This document shows, piece after piece, positions 35,061 through 46,239 of a stretch of 64,000 nt of DNA (positions are counted from its first letter, which is position 1; each line of letters starts with the position of its first letter). This DNA comes from Sphagnum magellanicum (Eukaryota > Streptophyta > Sphagnopsida > Sphagnales > Sphagnaceae). The notes beneath the pieces were generated by a model. The model was not told the DNA's origin. It did no database searches and was given only the letters and a program-made list of their open reading frames with translations. The position numbers and the translations under genes were made by a program. Location of the stretch: positions 24,833,032 through 24,897,031 of the forward strand of contig CM038909.1 of NCBI GenBank assembly GCA_021904315.1. Direction: 5' to 3'.

Positions 35061-36468
35061 CGCTGCACTGTAATAGTGTAGTGAAGCAGGTGATGATAGC
35101 AACATGCCGTCACCTTCTTTTCTGTCTTCTGAAGCTGCGTTATAGAGTAGCTTCATGAAGGAGGTGATGGCAGCTACCGTCACCTTCTTTTTCTTTTGTG
35201 TTTTTTTGTTTTTTTTCTTGTGTAGCATAGCAAATAAGGCTGCAACTTTGTATTGAAGAAGAAGAAGGCGACATTTGCCGCCACCTTCTTTGCTTTGCTG
35301 CAAGGAAATGGCGAATTTGCCTTTTTTTTGTGGTTTTGCTACAAAGAAGGTGACAACATTAATGTCGTCACCTTCCTCTATGGTGGCGATTTTACTTTTT
35401 TTCTTTGTTACTACTTATGTTTTTATTCATTAGAATTAACAATTGGTAATAATTGGTGGTTTTTGGTTTAGGGTTGGAGGTTGTAATAGGTAGGGGAAGA
35501 AGATTAAGGAAAAGTGGTGGTGATGAGTTGGAAGTCAATAGGCAAGATTATGCAACGTCAGATGAGGCAATTCTTTTGCCAAATGTTACTGTGTTAGATG
35601 AGGCGATTCTTCTTCCATATGTTGCTGGAGGAGTTGAGGCAATTGTTGAGCCACATGTTGCTGCATTAGATGTGGCAATTGTTTAGCAAAATATTGCTGC
35701 ATGAGATGCGACAAGTGCTCAACAAAATATTGTTGCATTAGATGCGGGAATTGCGCAACAAATTGTTGTTGCATCAGATGTGGGAGGTGCTCAGCAAAAT
35801 GTTGCTGCATCAGATACAACAACTAATGATTGAAATGTTGTTACATTAGATGAAGTAACTGGTGACCGAAGTGTTATTGCATCAGATCAGGAAATTAGTG
35901 AGCAAAATTGTGCTCTATCATAATTGAAACATAAGGATAGCATTGATATAGATTGTTTTAAAAATTTGTGGACATTAGAAGATAGGACATTAGATTAATT
36001 ACAGATTAAGAAAATTGTACAAGTTTCTTGAAGTTTAATTATATCCGCACTTTGCATCATTTATTGGAAGGTGCGAGAATTTTTTTGTCAAAATTTTTTT
36101 ACTGCAATATCTTAGAATAGTTCATGCTTATAGGAGTAGTATGTGATTTTGTGATTTGATGTTTTGTAATACCTTCATTCTGTTTTTTGAACTTTCATTT
36201 TTCGAATTTAGGTCCGGAACTGGAAACTAAGCAAGCTTCTCAACCACTTGCACTTTTTTGTCCACCTAATTTAGCTCGGAAGGATAAGGAATGGACAAAA
36301 GTTGGGTCCAAATGGAAGTGCAAAGTTGGCAATTGCAATGTCGCATATTGTGCGAAATGGTTATTGACCAAGCATTTGAAAGAGGTGCATGGTTTGGTGG
36401 TAGAAAAGTCCAAACTTGGGAGGCCTTCAATTGCTATAGGAGGTCTTCAACATCAAAACCATGCCAAA

Positions 36469-36589
36469 ATGATTGCTCGCATCTTAGGAAATGCCATGGT
36501 TGTGTAAAGGCGAAATGATCAAAAAGTTGCTAGTCGTGCTCGTGCCAAAGTAGAGCGCAAGTGGAATCACCTGGTAGCTATTGCAAAAT
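36469..36589 (+). repeat. 121-bp direct repeat, left copy, flanking the solo LTR
   Basis: From ATGATTGCTCGCAT to GCTATTGCAAAAT this segment is repeated at 37749-37869 with five differences by eye (about 4%). Gene sequence is continuous upstream of the left copy and downstream of the right copy, so the repeat behaves like an unusually long target duplication. Confidence 0.8.
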
Positions 36590-37702
36590 TGTCGCGCCCC
36601 CAAGTTCCTTATGGACCCACTCGAGGGTCCAAGTATGTGGCAATGCGGAAGCGGTTGGAACTTGGGGCACGATCCCGACTTCTAGCACTAGAAAGGGGTG
36701 AGAAGGATGTGTTAGAAGTCCCGGGAAAGACTAGGAAGAGTGGACAAGCTTGACTCACTCACATGGACCCTCCATGAACCACTCCAAGTGGTTAGTCCAA
36801 AGTTGGAGCACCTTTGGTGCTAGGAAGAGCCACGGCCCGGACCTTGGGGAAGCCATCACCTTCCCCCTTGAGACTCATGTTGAATCCTTTTGGTGTTGGG
36901 ACAAGCCACGGGTGAACTCGGACTCACTTTGAACACACACACACACTCCGGGCTCGGGAGTAAGCCACCACCTCACTCCCTTTGGTGGGGAAGCCAGCAC
37001 CTTCCCCCTTGGGGAAGCCGACCACTTCCCCCTTATAGTATACTTTGTGACTCGCCGCGGGGGTGACATCCAAATGGCCATTTTGTCCTAGGACTCCCGG
37101 GACTCCCGCGTGGGAGTCCTGAAATCGCGCAACTTCAGGACTCCCACGACTTTGAAGCTTCATAACTTTCGGAGCAGACCTTTGATCGACTCGCTGTCTA
37201 AACCAAAGTTGTAGATCTCGTCGAGACCTTTCCAACGGTATGTCGCACGTTTTCTGCAGCCAAGTATTTCGGGTCGATTTTCAACTTTTAGTGGTCGGGA
37301 GTCAAAACTAAGAGACTCCCGGGAATTCGACTCCCGCCCCTTCTTTTGGCCATAACTTGTGTTTCAGATGTCCAAATGAGCAATGCGAGCCCATTTTGGA
37401 CATCTACACTTTGAGAGCTTTTCATTGATATAAAGAGCGCAATAAGCCATGGAGTTTTGACCCCTCAAAACGTGCTTTGAAGTTTCGCGAGTTCCTCCGG
37501 GACTCCAACTCTCACCAACTCCCAATGTGGGAATTCACTTGGGAGTGTCAGGGTTCACTCCCTCACATTCTCTAGACTCTTTGTACTCTTTGCACTCTTT
37601 GCACTCCCGGGAGCATGTGATGTGCCTCCCGGGTCTACTACTAGGCTCGTAACCTTACAACCCCTTTGCCTTGGTCGCAAGCCAAAGGCTAGGGTTGCGA
37701 CA
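36590..37702 (+). mobile_element. Solo LTR inserted in the unit A zinc-finger gene
   Basis: The segment begins TGTCGCGCCCCC and ends GGGTTGCGACA, giving TG...CA ends within a short inverted repeat TGTCGC/GCGACA, the hallmark of an LTR. It is about 1.11 kb, much richer in G+C than the surroundings and has no long ORF. GATATAAAG at about 37428 could be the LTR TATA box. The 46 bp that follow (37703-37748) are not part of the gene and may be retroelement leader sequence or filler. There is no second LTR or internal region, so it is a recombination product or truncated insertion. Confidence 0.75.
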
Positions 37703-38819
37703 CTCTCCTCCACTAGAAGAAGAGGTCAATGTCCTCATTGACACTTAGATGATTGCTCGCATATTAGGAAATGCCATGGCTGTGTAAAGGCGAAATGATC
37801 AAAAAGTTGCTAGTCGTGCTTGTGCCAAAGTAGAGCGCGAGTGGAATCACCCGGTAGCTATTGCAAAATAGTGTCCACCACTCCCAACTAGCTTTGGTCA
37901 AACTAGCTTTAGAACAATTGTTGAAGGTGTTGGGCATTAATGCTTGGGGCGTGGGCAGTGTGCCTCGAGATGCAATATTAAGGATGGAGAAGGATGAATA
38001 AGGATGAATATTTATAAGGGATGATCCGATCCACCCGTTGTGTATATGCACGATAGTTGAAAACGACATGGGATGTCAAAAATTGGGATCGAGAGTCCAA
38101 TAAAACAAATCGAATAAAACAATTGGTAGATGTTTTGGATTTTCATGAATCTAGAATGATTCATGGAAGGTAAGAAACACTAATAAGCAATGTTTATTAT
38201 TTTTTTATTATATTTCATCCAAGGTGTGTTACGGTTTAATTTGTTGATTTTTGTGTGTTTATAGGGTTCAGGACCAAACAAAGGCCCAATTTGTGGCAAA
38301 TGCAGTTTAGGTTGAAATGCAACGCCACCATTTTTACATTGCTCGTCATGCAACAAAGGCTGCAAATGTAACAGCTGCATATCAAGCTAAACACGAGATT
38401 ATAGATATTGATATGGGTTAGGGTTTCACTTTATATAATTAATTAGGTTTTGTAACCTTTTCACTTTTTAGACTACCCAATTTTGAATTTCAATCCTTTG
38501 ATATGTTATAAAGAACCAACGTTTTTTTTTCATTAGGTTCTTTAGTAATTTTTCATGCACCCATTTTTGTACATCTTTTATCAATATAATAGTACCTTCT
38601 ACTCACATTTGTTTGATGGGTATATGGTTAATCATATATGTCTTCTTTGTCATAATTTTTTTAGTATTGGAGATGTAAGAATCAAACCAAAGATCAAAAT
38701 GAACATTATGTAATACTTATGTTTAATATAATAGGACTCACATCACCTGAAGACTTTTAAAACAATCCACACATTTTAAACATATAATACCTACATCATT
38801 CTCTATTATGAACTCCATA

Positions 38820-39085
38820 AGGCCATTTTCAAAAATGCAATACCTGCATATATGTCCAAAAATGGCCACATGCATTTTGCATTCATTGCAATACCCCCAT
38901 AAAAGTCCCATGATAGCCACTGGCATTTTGCATTCCTTTCAATACCCGCATATAGGTCCCATAATAGCCATTGGGTTTTTTAAACATTCCTTACAATACT
39001 CACATATAGTTCCCATATAGGCACTAGTTTTTTGCATCTCTTGCAATACCCGCATGTAGGTCCCATAATAGTTGTTGGTTTTGAG
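38820..39085. repeat. 52-bp tandem array, unit A
   Basis: TGCAATACCCGCATATA followed by GTCCCATAATAGCCA and a T-rich spacer repeats at about 52-bp spacing (anchors 38836, 38888, 38939, 38992, 39042). Unit B has the matching array at 46500-46810. Confidence 0.8.
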
Positions 39086-39149
39086 ATTCACTATAAAACT
39101 TACATTTTGTCATAAAATTAATTTAGAATAATAATTAATTTAGGTATAT

Positions 39150-39440
39150 AAAAAGACATAATTTTGGTACCCATGCCACTTTTGAAATGACATTACATGC
39201 GAGTATTGCATTGAGGGTTTAAGGTCTTCACATATGGTTTCCTTCAATCACCTATGTATTATTTCAGTATGATCTTGCATGTAGGTATTACATCTAGGCC
39301 TTGGTCTTCATTCAAAGGCGCACCCAAACTACATATTGGGTATTTCAAAGTGACCTTACATGTGGGTATTACATTTAAGGTTGCCCTTTCATTGTAGGTT
39401 TTACCTTATCCACCTATGGGTTATTTTCAAATAAACATGA
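39150..39440. repeat. Degenerate ~80-bp GGTATTGCATTTAGGG repeats, unit A left part
   Basis: Diverged relatives of the 79-bp repeat: GCGAGTATTGCATTGAGGG, GTAGGTATTACATCTAGG, GTGGGTATTACATTTAAGG and similar, at about 80-100-bp spacing. Confidence 0.55.
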
Positions 39441-40069
39441 ATATGGCTATTGCATTCAGGGTTAAGGTTTCATATAATTTTGCAATATCCACACACATAC
39501 TTACTTTCACCATTTGTAAATTTAGCCATAATTTTTAATAATTAAATAAAATTTGTGACAAAACACAAAAGAAGGTGTGTTTCTTACCATTTGTTAATCT
39601 CCAAGCTGATTTCTTTCAATTTCTTTAAAAATATGTATTGCATTTTTTTACATATAAAATTCCCCCTATAATGCACCATAGATTTATTTTATTTACTATT
39701 AATTTAGGGTTTCCCAAACTCTAAATTTGAATCATACTCCAATAGTATATACTTATAACAATTATATGGAAAAATGTGTTTTTTTTTGATAAATTCTTTT
39801 ACTTCAAATTTAAAATGTTATAACACAATAAGGATTAGACATTAAACTATCATAAATGTTTATTAAGCTTACATGGCCTAGGCTAATATATTACCTATAT
39901 GACTAGTAGGTTTATTTAATAAATTCAATCACCTTCAATGCCTACATAGACCATCTAAGATATTAACTTAGAAGGCTTACATTAATGAATAAATTACATA
40001 ATAGGCCTATATTAAGTAGGTAGCCTATCAGGTAGTTAATTAGGTTACTTAACAAATAGCTATATTTGT

Positions 40070-40125
40070 AGGGTTTAGGGTTTTAAGGTTTACCCAACCC
40101 TAAACCCTAAACCCTAAAATATTAT
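40070..40125. repeat. Interstitial telomere-like repeats with inverted orientation
   Basis: GGGTTTAGGGTTTTAAGG is followed by AACCCTAAACCCTAAACCCT, so both orientations of the plant telomere heptamer lie within about 55 bp and can fold back on each other. Confidence 0.75.
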
Positions 40126-40129
40126 ATGT

Positions 40130-41200
40130 ATTGAAATGGATCAACAATAATTCCATAATATCATTATTTATATATTAGGTGTTATAAATAACAATATATT
40201 TGGACCAATATTTAAACCAATATTATACATCATAAAAAATAAAGTTTACATAAAGACTTTTGTTATATATCTACGAAATATAAAATATTTTTGACCCACT
40301 ATATGAATATTTTAACCAAAAAATTATTTACTATATATCAAAAAAGTATAAATTAAAATTTCAATTAAACATAGGATTAATATATGGGAGAGATCATTTT
40401 TATTATTATGTGAAAAAAAAAAGTAGACAATTATGTGTTTTGATTTTTTTAAAACATAATTTTAAATCTCATTAAATTAAAGACTTTATGTTTACATTTT
40501 TAGTATGAATATACAACTTTAAAAGGGGAAAAAAAATATGAACATCTTTGAAAAATATTTAAGCTTGAACTTTTTATTTTTTGATTTTGACAAACTTTGT
40601 ATTGCATTTAGGGTTGGGTTTTCACATAAGGTTTGTTTTTTACCTTTGTGTGATAAATCCAACCTAATTTTCCTAATCTCTTTCAGGAAGATATAGAATG
40701 AAATTATATTGTTTCACATATGTCTAAACCTTAAAAAATTTCGGCCAATTTAATATAAAATATTTATGATAATTAATGAATTATCGATAAAATTTGTCAT
40801 ATAATTAAATAATTAATAGACCATTATTTTAGATAATTTAGATGATTAATTATGAAGAATTAGATAATCATTTATTTATTTAATATAATTAACTAATCAT
40901 TTGGCTTAAATTTATTTAATTGAAAATAAAAAGTTGAATTTAATCAGATTAATTAATTTGATATTTGATTGACTAACTTTAGTATATTTTTGTTTTAATA
41001 AGTTATTGGAATCACTATTTAAGATAATTATTCCATGTTATAGATTGCAAGTTCAACTTTTTCATGAAAATTTTTTACACCAAAATAAACTTGATCATAA
41101 TTGTCATTATATTATTTGTTCCACAAATAATGGAACCTTTTTTCAAATTCATGAAAAAAAGTAAGATTCATGGATTCCTAATTAACAACCCCAACCTCTA
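40130..41200. repeat. AT-rich segment duplicated in unit B
   Basis: This segment is repeated at about 47860-48840, and its second half also at about 47090-47520. Shared landmarks are GACCAATATTTAAACCAATA, the TTAGATGATTAATTATxAAG stretch and TTCCATGTTATAGATTGCA. No ORF is conserved, so it is structural repeat DNA. Confidence 0.75.
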
Positions 41201-41254
41201 TACACACATTTGTTAGCATATGATTTTGAAATTAACTAATTATTTTAGAGTGAC

Positions 41255-41560
41255 CCCAAATGCAGGTATTACATTTAGGGTAGAATCTTCATTTAAAGAA
41301 GGTTTAAACCCCACATGTGTATTTTTTGTGTGACCCAAAATGCAGGTATTGCATTTAGGGTAAGATCTTTGTATGAAGATGCTTGAACCCACATGCGTAT
41401 TTTCGAAATGGCCCAAAATGCAGGTATTACATTTAGGGTAAGATTTTCGTATAAAGAAAGCTTGAACCCCACATGTGTACTTTCAAAATGGCCCAAAATG
41501 CAGGTATTGCATTTAGGGTAGGGTTTTTTCAAGGTGACTTTGCGTCTGCATATTGTGTTT
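41255..41560. repeat. 79-bp telomere-motif tandem repeat, unit A (first block)
   Basis: Four units of GACCCAAAATGCAGGTATTG CATTTAGGG type, spaced 76-81 bp (GCAGGTATT at about 41263, 41342, 41420, 41499). Related single or paired units follow at 42700-42900. Confidence 0.75.
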
Positions 41561-42701
41561 AGGGCTAGGTCTTCACTTAAGGGTATCCAAACTATTTAGA
41601 TGGGTTTTTAAAAAAATGTGTGGGTATTGCATTTAGGCTTGTTTTTCATTTAAACTTGCAATACTCGAACTTATACTTACCTCTACTAACTGGAATGTTG
41701 GGGTTTCATTGCAATACCTACATCCATACTTACCTTTACCAACTGGAATTTTGGGGCATGATTACAACAATTAGGAAATGAAAAGAGGTTGAATTGTGAA
41801 AATATAAACAAAAAAACAAAAGAAGTAACAAGAGACAAATGCATACCTTTAAGAATAAAAGATGACAACGTTCCACCAAAGTTTATAGTCCCAATTGAAA
41901 ATGCAACCCTAAAAAATCATAACTCGTACAAAAATGGGTTAGAAAATATTGAACTCTAGCAACTATGGAACATATGGAAACAAAGGAAATTCAAATTATG
42001 GTATAGATATAAACAAGTGAAAAGATCAAAAACCAATACAATGAGCAAAATTTAAAGTATAAACCTTAAGTTCTCAAATATATGAACCAAATTCTTATAC
42101 ACTAAATAATAAAGCATAACCCTAAAAATCCAAATGATATTTTGCCATAAGCCTTATTACAACCCTAATTATACAAACCATAACAAAAAAAAGTCTTAGT
42201 GATATATGTCCTAAACCCAAAAAATTATACAAACTATACAAATTATATAATGCAAAATACGTTAATCTTTAAAAACAATCAAATAAATTTCATACAAAAC
42301 CAAAAGAGAAGATATGTCTTTTACCTTTGTGTGATCTTTCCAATTTAATTTTTTCCACTCTTTTTGAAGAATATATAGAATGCAATTGTATTACTTCACA
42401 TATGTGTAAACCCTAAAATTTTCCCCCCAAATTTAGTTTACTTTAGATTAATTACTATACATTTGTGAAAAACTTATTAATTAATTTATGTGTCTCAACC
42501 CTAAACCTAATGGTTAAGTTAGTAGGGTATGTAATTAATAGAGTAGCTAGGTTAGTAGGGTAGGTGGTTAATACAATAGCTAGGTCAATAGGATAACTAG
42601 TTATTAGGGTAGCTGTGTTAGTAGGGGATAATAAATAAGGTACCAAGGTTGGTGCAATACTTATGAGGGTAGGAAAGTGAGCAGGGTAGCTATTCAAAAT
42701 G

Positions 42702-42730
42702 ACCCAAAATGCAGGTATTGCATTTTGGGT
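42702..42730. repeat. Perfect 12-bp hairpin within a 79-bp repeat unit
   Basis: ACCCAAAATGCA (42702-42713), loop GGTAT, then TGCATTTTGGGT (42719-42730) pair perfectly. Other units with CCCTAAATGCA at the left arm have TGCATTTAGGG at the right arm (49020-49046), so both arms have changed together at one position. Confidence 0.8.
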
Positions 42731-43744
42731 AGGATCTTCATATAAATAACCCTAAACCCCACATGTGTACTTTCGGAGTGACCCAAAATGTAGGTATTGC
42801 ATTTAGGGTAAGATCTTCATATAAAGAAAGTTTAAACCCTACATGTGTCCTTTCGGAGTGACCCAAAGTGCAAGTATTGCATTTAGGGTTGGGTTATTTC
42901 AAAGTGACTTTGCATATGCATATTGTGTTTAGGGCTAGGTCTTCATTTAAGGGTATCCAAACCATTTAGATGGGCTTTTTTGAAACGTGAGTATTACATT
43001 TAGGTTTGTTTTTTCATTTCAACTTGAAATACCCAGATTTATACTTACCTTTACCAACTAGAATTTTCGGGTTTCGTTGCAATACCTACACCTGTACTTA
43101 CTTTTAACAACTGGAATTTTGGGGCATAATTTCAATACTTGCACTTGTACTTACTTTACCAAACCCTAACAAAAAAAAGTCTTAGTGATATATGCCCTAA
43201 ACCTAAAAAATTATGCAAGCTATACAAACCATATAATGCAAAATAAACAAATTTAAAAGAACATAGGAAAAAATAAAAAAACCAAAATTCAAAGGTTTTA
43301 AACTATAAATATTTATTAACTAAAAGAAAATACATTAATCTTTAAAAATAATCAAATAGATTTTATATAAAACATAAAGAAAATATATGTCTTTTATCTT
43401 TGTGTGATCTTTCCAACCAAATTTTTTCCACTCTTTTTGAAGAAGATATAAAATGCAATTGTATTATTTCACATATGTGTAAACCCTAAAATTTTCCCCC
43501 CAAATTTAGCCTACTTTAGATTAATTACTACACATTTGTGAAAAATTTATTAATTAATTTATGTGTTTCAACCCTAAATCTAATGGTTAAATTAGTAGGA
43601 TATGTAATTAATAGAGTAGCTAGGTGAGTAGGGTAGGTGATTAGTACAATAGTTAGGTCAATAGGATAAGTAGTTATTAAGGTAGCTATGTCAGTAGGGG
43701 ATAATAAATAAGATACCAAGGTTGGTGCAATACTTATGAGGGTA

Positions 43745-43940
43745 GGAAAGTGAGCAAGTAGCTACGTGTGAGGTCAGGTCCAGGAAAAACAACCAAAAAC
43801 AAAAAAAAAAAAGAAAAAAACAGTACAGTGGTCAGCAGCAAAAAGAAATCGATTGTGATGAACCCCATCTGGCGTCGAATGAAAAAACGCAACCCATCCA
43901 GTGGACAGAACGGCCAATTGGTGCATTGGTGGCTGTTGAT
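43745..43940 (-). repeat. Right terminal region of unit A
   Basis: From GTGTGAGGTCAGGTCCAGG through AACGCAACCCATCCAGTGGA to GTGCATTGGTGG, this stretch is repeated at 50543-50727, the right terminus of unit B. Read in reverse complement it matches the left termini, so it is the inverted end of the unit. Confidence 0.7.
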
Positions 43941-44086
43941 TTCTGGCTGGAATGAATTAACACCCACCAATGCACGAGTTGCGGATGAGCCCGTTGAGGC
44001 CGTTTTCTGGATGGACGAAAATCCCATCCTCCCTGCCCATTTTTTTTTTTTTTCCACCTCTTCTCTACCCCAAAATTTTCCCCCGT

Positions 44087-44240
44087 CCTACCTACCACCT
44101 ACCTCCCCCCGTCCTACCTACCACCTACTTCCCCCCTCCTACCTACCACCTACCTCCCCCCTCCTACCTACCACCTACCTCCCCCCTCCTACCTACCACC
44201 TACCTCCCCCCTCCTACCTACCACCTACCAACCCCAGCCC
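44087..44240. repeat. 25-bp pyrimidine minisatellite, unit B
   Basis: About six G-free units with an exact 25-bp period (TCCTACC anchors at 44162, 44187, 44212). A downstream purine/G-rich stretch GGAGTTGCTGGAGTTGGAGC (about 44310-44365) is itself repeated. The 257-codon plus-strand frame through this block is a repeat artefact. Confidence 0.8.
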
Positions 44241-44419
44241 CCCTCACTTCATCGCCAGAGCTCCAGAGACCTCGGGCGACTGTGGAGCGGGAGCTGGAGC
44301 TGTGGTTGTGGAGCTGGAGCGGAGTTGCTGGAGTTGGAGCGGAGTTGCTGGAGTTGGAGCGGGACCCACGCGCACACGAAAAGGTAAGAAGTCTTCTTCT
44401 TTTTCTTGCTTGCTTGCTA

Positions 44420-44575
44420 CAACGCAGCAAGCTCCGGAGCTAGGCTCCAGAGCTTGCGTTGCTTTCTTGCAACGTAGCAAGCTCCGGAGCGTGAGAGCTT
44501 GCTGCTGCAACACAGCAAACTTCAGAGCTTGCTACAACTAAACCCTGCAACGCAACAAGCTCTGGAGCGTTTCTT
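44420..44575. repeat. Palindromic AAGCTCCGGAGC-type repeats in intron 1, unit B
   Basis: Variants of GCAACGCAGCAAGCTCCGGA recur about four times, and adjacent units form inverted pairs such as GCAAGCTCCGGAGC / GCTCCAGAGCTTGC. The array occupies the same place in the gene as the unrelated 70-bp array of unit A. A likely splice donor (AAAAGGTAAGAAG) is at about 44383. Confidence 0.65.
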
Positions 44576-44693
44576 GCAGTAGAAGAAAAAGAAGAACCCT
44601 GAACCTTTTGCCCCATCCTCTATATTTTTTATTTTGCTTTGGTTTAGCTGATTAGAATTAACATTTAACAATAACTAGTGGTCTTTTGTTTAG

Positions 44694-46110
44694 GGTTGGA
44701 GGTTGGAATGGGTAAGAGAAGAAGACTCAGGAAAAGCGGTGGTGGTGAGCTGGAGGTCAATATGCAAGATGTTGCATCAGATGAGGCGATTCTTCCAAGT
44801 GTTGCTGTGGCAAATGTGATGATTCTTTTACCATATGTTGCTGGAGGAGATGAGGGAGTTGTTGAGTCACATGTTGCTGCATCTGATGCAACAATTATTC
44901 AGCAAAATGTTGCATCAGATGAAGCAAATAATGAACAAGATGTTGCATCAGATGAGGAAATGGGTGAGAAAAATGTTGCTCTATCACAATTGAAATATAA
45001 AGATAGCATTAGTATAAATTGTTTTAGAATTTGTGGACATCAGATTAAGAAAATAATACAAGTTTTTTTAGGTTTAATTATATCCGCACCTTCCATCATT
45101 TGTTGGAAGGTGCGGGATTTTTTTTGTCAAATTTTTTTTATGCAATACCTGAAAACAATGATTTGTAATATTTACATTTTGTTTTTTGATCTTTCTTTTT
45201 TTGGCTTAGGTCCAGAAGTTGAATCTGATAAGGCAGCTCTGCCACTTGCACTTCTTTGCCCACCGAATTTGGCTCGGAAGGACAAGGAATGGACGCATGT
45301 TGGGTCCAAATGGAGGTGCAAAGTTGGTAATTGCACTACTGCATATTGTGCAAAATGGTTGTTGACGAAACACTTGAAGGAGGTGCATGGGTTGGCGGCT
45401 GAAAAGTCCAAACCTGGGAGGCCTTCAACTGCCGCAGGAGGTCTTCGACATCAGGACCATGCCAAGATGAATGCTCGCATTTTGGGAAATGCAATTGCTG
45501 TGCAGAGGCGGAACGATCAAAAGGTGGCTAGTCGCGCTCGTGCCAAAACATAACGCGAATGGGAAAACTTGGTAGCTGTTGCAAAACAGTGTCCACCATT
45601 CCCAAAACCAGGTTTGGTGAAATTAGCTTCAGAGAAACTTTTGAAAGTGTTGGGGCTTACTGCTTGGGGTGTGGGCAGTGTGCCTCGAGATGCAACATCG
45701 CGAATGGAGAAAGATGAAAACTTACAAGGGATTATTCGATCCACCCGTTGCGCATATGCACGGCAACTCAAGACAGCATGGGATGCCAAATATTGGGATC
45801 GAGAGTCTAATAAAACAAGTCAGAGAAAACAGTTGGCAACTGTTTTGGATTTTCATGAATCTAGAATGATTCATGGAAGGTAAGAAACAATCATAAGCAA
45901 TGTTTATTATTTTTTTATTGCATTTCATCCAAGGTGTGTTAGGGTTTAACTTGGCGGTTTTTGGGTGTTTATAGGGTTCAGGGCCAAACACAGGAAGAGT
46001 TTGTGGCAACTATAGTTCAAGTGGAAATGCAACGTCGGCATTTATACACTGCTCGTCATGCAACAAAGGCTGCTGCGTACCGAGCTAAACACGGGATTGT
46101 AGATTGCTAG
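44694..46110 (+). pseudogene. C2H2 zinc-finger gene of unit B, near-intact with one nonsense codon
   Basis: Best copy of the cargo gene. After an acceptor (TTTAG, 44689-44693) a frame with ATG at 44708 starts MGKRRRLRKSGGGELEV, followed by acidic ~12-residue repeats (VAASDATIIQQN, VASDEANNEQD). An intron probably ends at 45209 (GGCTTAG). The next exon has a C2H2 finger C-x4-C-x12-H-x4-H (Cys at 45317 and 45332, His at 45371 and 45386), an AT-hook-like KPGRPS and a basic region (QRRNDQKVASRARAK). A TAA at 45551-45553 interrupts it; the aligned unit A codon is GAG. The same frame continues with LTAWGVGSVPRDATSRMEKD to the donor GGAAG/GTAAG (45879/45880). The last exon begins at 45975 after ATAG and restores the frame exactly (phase 2): VQGQTQEEFVATIVQVEMQR to a stop at 46108-46110. 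A first non-coding or short exon probably lies before 44383. The family is not recognised. The TAA could be real decay or the mark of an unannotated intron. Confidence 0.7.
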
Positions 46111-46239
46111 ACACTAATATGGGTTAAGGTTTAGGGTTATACAGTTAGTTAGGTTTTATAGCCCTTTTACTTTTTGGACTACCCAATTTTGAACTACCCA
46201 ATATAATAGCATCTTCTATTCACACTTGTTTTATGGTAT

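Larger units (their letters stand above)
35472..38402 (+). pseudogene. C2H2 zinc-finger gene of unit A, broken by stops and a solo LTR
   Basis: Paralogue of the unit B gene (44694-46110). After an acceptor (GGTTTAG at 35465-35471) comes an exon whose 36-bp repeats encode about ten degenerate copies of a V-A-A-S-D-A-x-x-x-Q-Q-N type unit (35540-35925). The zinc-finger exon starts near 36211: RKDKEWTKVGSKWKCKVGNC, then CAKWLLTKHLKEVHG (C-x4-C-x12-H-x4-H), then the GRP-containing SKLGRPS. A TAA at about 36505 ends the open part (CAG in unit B). The exon is split by an insertion at 36590-37748, resumes with LNAWGVGSVPRDA-like sequence (about 37940), and reaches the donor GGAAGGTAAG (about 38170). 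The last exon follows ATAG at about 38263, with a stop in the GCAGTTTAGGTTGAAATG stretch. The product is lost; function is unknown, though DNA binding is a fair inference from the finger and AT-hook-like GRP. Confidence 0.75.

Noticed and set aside
34198-35303. Several 70-122-codon ORFs with glutamine/glutamate-rich repeated peptides
   Set aside because: They run through a 70-bp tandem repeat, which is not a multiple of three, so the same DNA is read in rotating frames; they are repeat artefacts.
35586-35822. Minus-strand 78-codon ORF of repeated HLMQQ peptides
   Set aside because: Shadow of the 36-bp coding repeat on the plus strand.
41293-41532. Minus-strand ORF with repeated CNTCILGH-like peptides
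   Set aside because: Lies wholly in the 79-bp satellite and changes frame between units.
42455-42697. Minus-strand ORF with an 11-residue period (TYPTNLATLLI-like)
   Set aside because: The period equals the 33-bp DNA repeat, so an open frame is expected without selection; the similar frame at 43528-43719 is the same repeat.
43768-44541. 257-codon plus-strand ORF rich in Pro, Tyr and Thr
   Set aside because: It spans the terminal inverted repeat and the 25-bp pyrimidine minisatellite. The peptide is generated by the repeat, and overlapping frames are open too.
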